Part shown: positions 52,930 through 57,002 of the stretch, piece by piece | Layout of the letters: the number at the start of each line of letters is the position of its first letter | Position numbering within the stretch: the first letter of the stretch is position 1 | Assembly (NCBI RefSeq): GCF_015694345.1 | Contig: NZ_JADQDC010000019.1 | Span: 1 to 57,002 of the forward strand | DNA length: 57,002 nucleotides | Source of the DNA: Novosphingobium jiangmenense | Lineage (GTDB): Bacteria > Pseudomonadota > Alphaproteobacteria > Sphingomonadales > Sphingomonadaceae | Direction of reading: 5' to 3' | Notes under the pieces: model-generated | The model's database searches: none | The model's input: only the letters and a program-made list of their open reading frames with translations | Told to the model about the DNA's origin: nothing | Made by a program: the position numbers and the translations under genes

Positions 52930-53890
52930 CAGAAAGCTCAGGTCGTTCCTTGACACGACGCGGTTCTGCCTTGGGCGTTCCCAGCAGCATGCCCGACACC
53001 TTCGGCGCTAGCCGAGCTGCCATCATTACCCCCGCCGTGCTTGCAATGAATGCACCGGCAACGAATGCGGCTTGCGAGTAGGGTTCGACGATCCGGAACA
53101 TGGTCAGCGCCAGCGGATGGACCAGATAGACTCCCATCATCATGCCCGCGACGCGGTTGACCCTTGCATCACTCCAGGAAACGCGCGCTGCCAATTCGAC
53201 AAGGAGCACGCCGGCCAAGAACTCCAAGACTTGTACGTCCCCCGAAACAGCAAACGCCAGAGCGAGAGTGCCGACAGTCAAGCCACGCAGAAGCGCTGTT
53301 CCGTTCCGATTCGCGCCTACCACCGCGCCCAACAACACCGGGACGGTTGCATGAAACCACTGCGGAACGGGCGGTGGCGCCTGAGCAACTTCGGGCCGGA
53401 GATAATGAAATGCGCCGATAATCGGCACGACCGCCATAAAGGCCAGCGCACCGATAGTCCGCTGACTGACGCGCACCTTCAGCAGGCCTAGCACCGCCAA
53501 AACCGCTGCCATGAATGGCAAATACCACAAGTGAATCGATGGCCCCGCCAACACGCCCAATACCGGACCGCCCTCAAGGTTCAGTACCGGCTTGCCTTTC
53601 ACCACGTTCGCCGCTGTGTAGATCGCCGACCAGAACACGAAAGGTACCAGCAGCCTCGTAGCATGGCGCGTCCACGGTGTCCGTCGCTCGAAGTTGACGC
53701 CAAGTTCGAAAAGAGCAGTCAACAGCAGGAACACGGTCAGCCCGGTATAGCCAATCTCCGATCCCGTTACACTGGCGTGGAACCAGACAATACCTGCCGC
53801 ACTGACGATCCTAAGCAGTTCGAAACTCGATTGACGCGCAGTCACCATCGCCATTGCCCACCAAAGAGGATCGAATCGTGAGTTGGCCAC
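52916..53890 (-). CDS. Acyltransferase family 3 membrane protein
   Basis: 324 residues with about ten hydrophobic segments. FELLRIVSAAGIVWFHASV is the acyltransferase-3 start (R..A...V...H), and SIHLWYLPFMAAVLAVLGLL the HLWYLP signature. Such proteins O-acetylate surface sugars. Transcribed against the flanking glycosyltransferase and flippase genes. The start may be later than the ATG at 53890, since MANSRFDPLWW is atypical; the in-frame ATG of MVTARQSSFELL is an alternative. Confidence 0.82.
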   Translation of the reverse strand: MANSRFDPLWWAMAMVTARQSSFELLRIVSAAGIVWFHASVTGSEIGYTGLTVFLLLTALFELGVNFERRTPWTRHATRLLVPFVFWSAIYTAANVVKGKPVLNLEGGPVLGVLAGPSIHLWYLPFMAAVLAVLGLLKVRVSQRTIGALAFMAVVPIIGAFHYLRPEVAQAPPPVPQWFHATVPVLLGAVVGANRNGTALLRGLTVGTLALAFAVSGDVQVLEFLAGVLLVELAARVSWSDARVNRVAGMMMGVYLVHPLALTMFRIVEPYSQAAFVAGAFIASTAGVMMAARLAPKVSGMLLGTPKAEPRRVKERPELSVSPS

Positions 53891-53953
53891 AAGGTAGGCA
53901 AAATACTTTCAAAATGAACCAAAAATCGCAAGACTAACCGTCGAGCAACTACC

Positions 53954-54850
53954 TCACCCCGTCCGCGAGCTGTCGTCCCGCTCCCAGACGATCTGCTTCT
54001 TCGCCCGGATCGTCCGCCGCGCCATCTGCCGTCCGACGATCTTGATGCCGAGATACCACGCCAGATCGAGCAGCCCGACGCGTCCATGGCCGCCGCTCTG
54101 CTTGCCGAGTGCCGACAGCAGCGAGCCGCCCGTCGTCGTCCGCGCCGTGTGCTCGGTATCGTGGCTCGAAAGCTTCAGCTGCATGTCGCCCGCGCGGCGG
54201 CGGCTCTCGATCCGCACCAGCGAGCGCAAGTCGCGCGGGGGGAACACCGTGAAGCTCACCGCCGCCCCTTGCGCATCGCGCTCCACCCGCATCCGCTGCT
54301 CTGGCGCGAACCGGGTCCGCACGTAAAGATCGTCCGCCACCACGTCGGGGAAGGTGCCGACCTCAGCAAGCCCGCTCGCCGAAAGCCCGAACAGCCCCGA
54401 TCCGACCATGCCCACCCGCACATAGGGCTGCTGCAGCCACACCTTGTAATAGGCCCGGACCGGCCAGGAACAGCCGGTCAGGTCCACGGCGAGCGCGGGC
54501 GCCGCCGCCTTGATCGCCCCGTCCTCGCCCAACACCTGCGCCACCGCCGCCAGCGCACGCGGGCTGACGACGATGTCCGCATCCAGAAAGAACCGCGGGC
54601 TGACGGTTGCCGCCGCATTGCCTTCGTTGAGCGCAAGGATCTTCGAGCCGCGAGCGATGTCGAGCACCGTGGCCTCCGGTGCCACCCGCCGTGCGATCGC
54701 CGCCGTCTCGTCCTTGCAGCCATTGCAGGCCACCACGATCTCGGGCGAAATCTCCGGGTCCGATTGCAGCGCACGCAGGCACCGCTCGATCACCGCCGCC
54801 TCGTTATGCGCGGGGATGACCACCGAAAAGTCGTGCCTTGCCGCTGCCAT
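53954..54850 (-). CDS. Glycosyltransferase family 2
   Basis: 298 residues. HDFSVVIPAHNEAAVIERCL is the nucleotide-binding start, RFFLDADIVVSP has the D-x-D motif, and PDVVADDLYVRTRFAPEQR the acceptor ED-like motif. No membrane segments are evident. It likely adds a sugar to the lipid-linked repeat unit. Convergent with nothing directly; upstream is the divergent flippase gene with a 169-bp gap. Confidence 0.86.
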   Translation of the reverse strand: MAAARHDFSVVIPAHNEAAVIERCLRALQSDPEISPEIVVACNGCKDETAAIARRVAPEATVLDIARGSKILALNEGNAAATVSPRFFLDADIVVSPRALAAVAQVLGEDGAIKAAAPALAVDLTGCSWPVRAYYKVWLQQPYVRVGMVGSGLFGLSASGLAEVGTFPDVVADDLYVRTRFAPEQRMRVERDAQGAAVSFTVFPPRDLRSLVRIESRRRAGDMQLKLSSHDTEHTARTTTGGSLLSALGKQSGGHGRVGLLDLAWYLGIKIVGRQMARRTIRAKKQIVWERDDSSRTG

Positions 54851-55019
54851 CTGCGTCCTCTTCGTGAAGCCCGTGCGCCGTGCCGGAAGTTGCGCGACAC
54901 CAGTGGCTTACCCTGTGCGAAACGCGCTCGCAACAGACTTGGTTGCAGCGCAGCATAGGTGTAGGGTCGGCACCGGTCCCGGCCTCGCGGGCACCAGCCC
55001 CAAGGAGCCGACAAGCCGC

Positions 55020-56318
55020 ATGCGTGACAGGATTGCAGCGCTGATGAAGCGCGGAATTGCGCTGGACCTGCTGATCGGGCTGAGCCTCAAGGGCAGCGGC
55101 GCGGTTGCGAGTTTCGGACTCAACCTATTGATTTCACGCGCTTTAGGCGCAGAGGGCGTCGGCGCATACCAGATTGCGCTGGCCACCGCGACGCTGCTCG
55201 CCGTCGCCTCCACCATCGGGCTCGATACCGTCGTGTTGCGCTCGGTAGCGGTGGCACACCGGCGTGGCGATACCGGCATGGCGCGGGCCGCTATCGTGCG
55301 CTCGATCCGCGTTGTCGCCACGCTTGGCACCGTGATCGGCCTCGCCATGGCAGCCCTCGCCTGGCCGATGACGCACCTGATGATGGACCGGCCCGAACTG
55401 TTCCTGCCGGTCCTGATCATGGCGCTGGCGGTGCCGATGCTGGCGCTGGTGCGCACCATCTCCGCCTCGATCCGCGCCACCGGCAGCGTCCTTCTCTCGC
55501 AATCGCTTGACGGCATCTCCTACACCGGTCTCTCCCTGCTCGTGCTTGGCACCCTCTGGCTGGCCTCGGGCGGAGTTGCCGTCCTTGCGCCTGAAATCGT
55601 TTACACCAGCGCCTGCACCCTCGTCATGCTGTTCGGCCTGGCAAGGATCCGTACGATGACTCGCGGCTGGCCGCATGGCGAGCAGACCGTCTCGCTCAAG
55701 TCAGGCCTGCGCATCATGGTCATCTATCTGGCCGCCTTCTTCTGCGACTGGATTGCGGTGGTCACGCTCGGTACGTGGCATGGCCCGGCGGAGGCAGGGA
55801 TCTATCGCGTTGCCGTGCAGTTCGGCCTGCTGTTCACGCTGGTGCGCAATTCGTTCGACCAGATGGTCGGCAGCCACATCGCCGCGCGCTATGCGGAAGG
55901 GCAGTATCGCGGCATGCTCGCCATCGCCCGCAAGACGGGCATGGTCGGCGCGGCGCTGTGCCTGCCGTTGCTGCTGGTGATCCTCGTTGTTCCGCAATGG
56001 CTGCTGGGCCTGTTCGGCCCCGGATTTGTGCGCGGCGCCCCCGCGCTGATGATCCTGGCCGTGGGTCAGTTCATTGCCGTGACCGTCGGCCCGATCGGCA
56101 CGGTACTTGATATGGCCCACCGCGAGCACATCGCCATGCGCATCGAGATTGGCGTGACAGTGGTGACCATCGCCCTTTTCCTCGTGCTGATCCCGCTCTT
56201 CGATCTGACGGGTGCAGCCATGGCGATAACGATCGCGATCGTCGGTCGCGCTGTGGCGCTGCTCCTCGCCAATCGCGCCTTCATCCGTGCGATGGAGCAA
56301 CCCCGACCCAATGCTTGA
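55020..56318 (+). CDS. Polysaccharide flippase (Wzx/MATE-like)
   Basis: 432 residues from the ATG at 55020 (MRDRIAALMKRGIALDLLIG); AAGGAG lies 12 bases upstream, and an ATG at 55044 is an alternative. Frames open upstream run over the divergent GT2 gene and are not used. About 12 hydrophobic segments in the polysaccharide-synthesis layout (FGLNLLISRALGAEGVGAYQIALA, the Wzx first-helix pair). It moves lipid-linked repeat units to the periplasm, which with the polymerase-like protein (49112-50518) indicates a Wzx/Wzy pathway. Confidence 0.87.
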   Translation: MRDRIAALMKRGIALDLLIGLSLKGSGAVASFGLNLLISRALGAEGVGAYQIALATATLLAVASTIGLDTVVLRSVAVAHRRGDTGMARAAIVRSIRVVATLGTVIGLAMAALAWPMTHLMMDRPELFLPVLIMALAVPMLALVRTISASIRATGSVLLSQSLDGISYTGLSLLVLGTLWLASGGVAVLAPEIVYTSACTLVMLFGLARIRTMTRGWPHGEQTVSLKSGLRIMVIYLAAFFCDWIAVVTLGTWHGPAEAGIYRVAVQFGLLFTLVRNSFDQMVGSHIAARYAEGQYRGMLAIARKTGMVGAALCLPLLLVILVVPQWLLGLFGPGFVRGAPALMILAVGQFIAVTVGPIGTVLDMAHREHIAMRIEIGVTVVTIALFLVLIPLFDLTGAAMAITIAIVGRAVALLLANRAFIRAMEQPRPNA

Positions 56319-56404
56319 CCGCCTGAACCGTTGAAGCGCGGCGAAAGAGTTGGCGGGGCGGGCCCGCTAGTGCTCAAGTAACGGCGGCAGCAGGAGGCTA
56401 TGCC

Positions 56405-56869
56405 ATGGACGCGGTCACGATTATCGAAGACGACCTTGCTGGCGAGGCCATCCGCAGCCTTGTCGCGCTGCATCTTGCGGGCATGCATGCCAACTCGCCC
56501 GCCTGCAAGGTTCACGCCTTGCCGGTTGAAAAGCTGCGGCAACCCGGCGTCACTTTCTACTCGGCGTGGGTCGGGGACGCGCTCGCCGGGATGGGTGCGA
56601 TCCGCGAGCTGGACCCCAATCATGGCGAACTCAAGTCCATGCGCGCTGCGCCCGACTGGCTGCGGAAGGGGATCGGCGAGGCCTTGCTGATCCACCTGCT
56701 CGGGGTGGCGCGGCAGCGGGGATACGAGCGCGTCAGTCTGGAAACCGGGCAAGGCCCCGCGTTCGAGCCCGCCCTGGGCCTCTATCGCAAGCACGGTTTC
56801 ATCAATTGTGAGGCTTTCGCCGACTACGTGCTGGACGATTTCAGCCAGTGTCTGACGCTGCATCTTTAA
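56405..56869 (+). CDS. GNAT family N-acetyltransferase
   Basis: 154 residues. The acetyl-CoA loop is ELKSMRAAPDWLRKGIGEALLIHLLGVARQRGY, with R-K-G-I-G matching the R/Q-x-x-G-x-G/A motif; ETGQGPAFEPALGLYRKHGFINC is the standard C-terminal motif B. Substrate unknown. Short gap of 86 bp after the flippase; nothing links it to the polysaccharide. Confidence 0.85.
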   Translation: MDAVTIIEDDLAGEAIRSLVALHLAGMHANSPACKVHALPVEKLRQPGVTFYSAWVGDALAGMGAIRELDPNHGELKSMRAAPDWLRKGIGEALLIHLLGVARQRGYERVSLETGQGPAFEPALGLYRKHGFINCEAFADYVLDDFSQCLTLHL

Positions 56870-56874
56870 CCCAT

Positions 56875-56904
56875 ATGGAGTGTTTCCCCGGGGAAACACT
56901 CCAT
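56875..56904. terminator. Bidirectional terminator-like perfect palindrome
   Basis: 15-base arms (ATGGAGTGTTTCCCC and its complement) join without a loop between the convergent GNAT and etfA genes. No T-run follows, so it may act by its strong stem or as a transcript 3' end in both directions. Confidence 0.6.
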
Positions 56905-56926
56905 CATGGCGTTGCGTGTGTTGGTG

Positions 56927-57002
56927 TCAGAGCTTGCCGGTGAGTTCCGGGACCAGCGTGAAGAGGTCGCCGACGAGGCCGATGTCGGCGACCTGGAAGA
57001 TC
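56927..57002 (-). CDS. etfA: Electron transfer flavoprotein alpha subunit, C terminus (partial)
   Basis: The last 24 codons are visible: IFQVADIGLVGDLF, then TLVPELTGKL and stop TGA at 56927-56929. This is the strongly conserved FAD-domain end of EtfA. The rest lies right of the window. EtfAB carries electrons from dehydrogenases to the quinone pool. Confidence 0.9.
   Translation of the reverse strand, partial: IFQVADIGLVGDLFTLVPELTGKL

Overview
The window looks like a GC-rich chromosomal segment of an alphaproteobacterium, most likely a sphingomonad (Novosphingobium/Sphingomonas type). This rests on recognising protein styles (short RNase D, DUF3035 lipoprotein, DUF2061 next to cysNC/cysD, LptC/LptA pair), dense ATGA/GTGA gene overlaps and interspersed GC-rich palindromes. 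No 16S gene is present, so the genus is inference.

Positions 1-24.2 kb are mostly housekeeping: an OmpA-type protein, GST, PgeF, aminopeptidase N, a small epimerase-like protein, a DMT exporter, threonine aldolase, tRNA-Thr(GGT), gpmA, a coupled purE-purK-folA-ribF run, ileS-lspA-DUF3035, ung, UDP-glucose dehydrogenase, sulfate activation (cysD-cysNC-DUF2061), and rnd-lptC-lptA. Two genes carry in-frame repeats: ileS holds a ~123-bp palindromic element and pepN holds four 21-bp tandem units.

Positions 24.2-34 kb hold an O-antigen-ligase-like protein with a coupled partner, a small secreted protein, and a lasso-peptide-type RiPP cluster: HPr-kinase-like K, a 43-residue precursor ending in Ser, PqqD-like B1, protease B2, Asn-synthetase-like cyclase C, ABC exporter D and a nucleotidyltransferase N. 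The precursor does not fit the usual leader/core boundary, which makes the product unpredictable from known lassos.

Positions 34-56.3 kb are a surface-polysaccharide locus: rmlACDB (dTDP-rhamnose), SGNH hydrolases, an acyl carrier protein with an FkbH-like HAD enzyme and an MBOAT transferase (an ACP-linked acyl decoration module), a 2OG-Fe(II) oxygenase, a polymerase/ligase-like membrane protein, methyltransferase, hexapeptide acyltransferase, two GT2 enzymes, an acyltransferase-3 protein and a Wzx-type flippase. Inside it, on the opposite strand, sits a two-gene unit that resembles the head-spike genes of gene transfer agents: an 89-residue spike-base protein coupled to a 1469-residue spike-like protein with a likely carbohydrate-esterase domain. 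A lower-GC block (about 49.33-51.8 kb) with edges inside two genes suggests allele replacement in this locus. The window ends with a GNAT protein, a palindromic terminator-like site and the 3' end of etfA.

The most noteworthy parts are the non-canonical RiPP cluster, the spike genes embedded in the locus that probably makes their receptor, and the ACP/FkbH/MBOAT decoration module.
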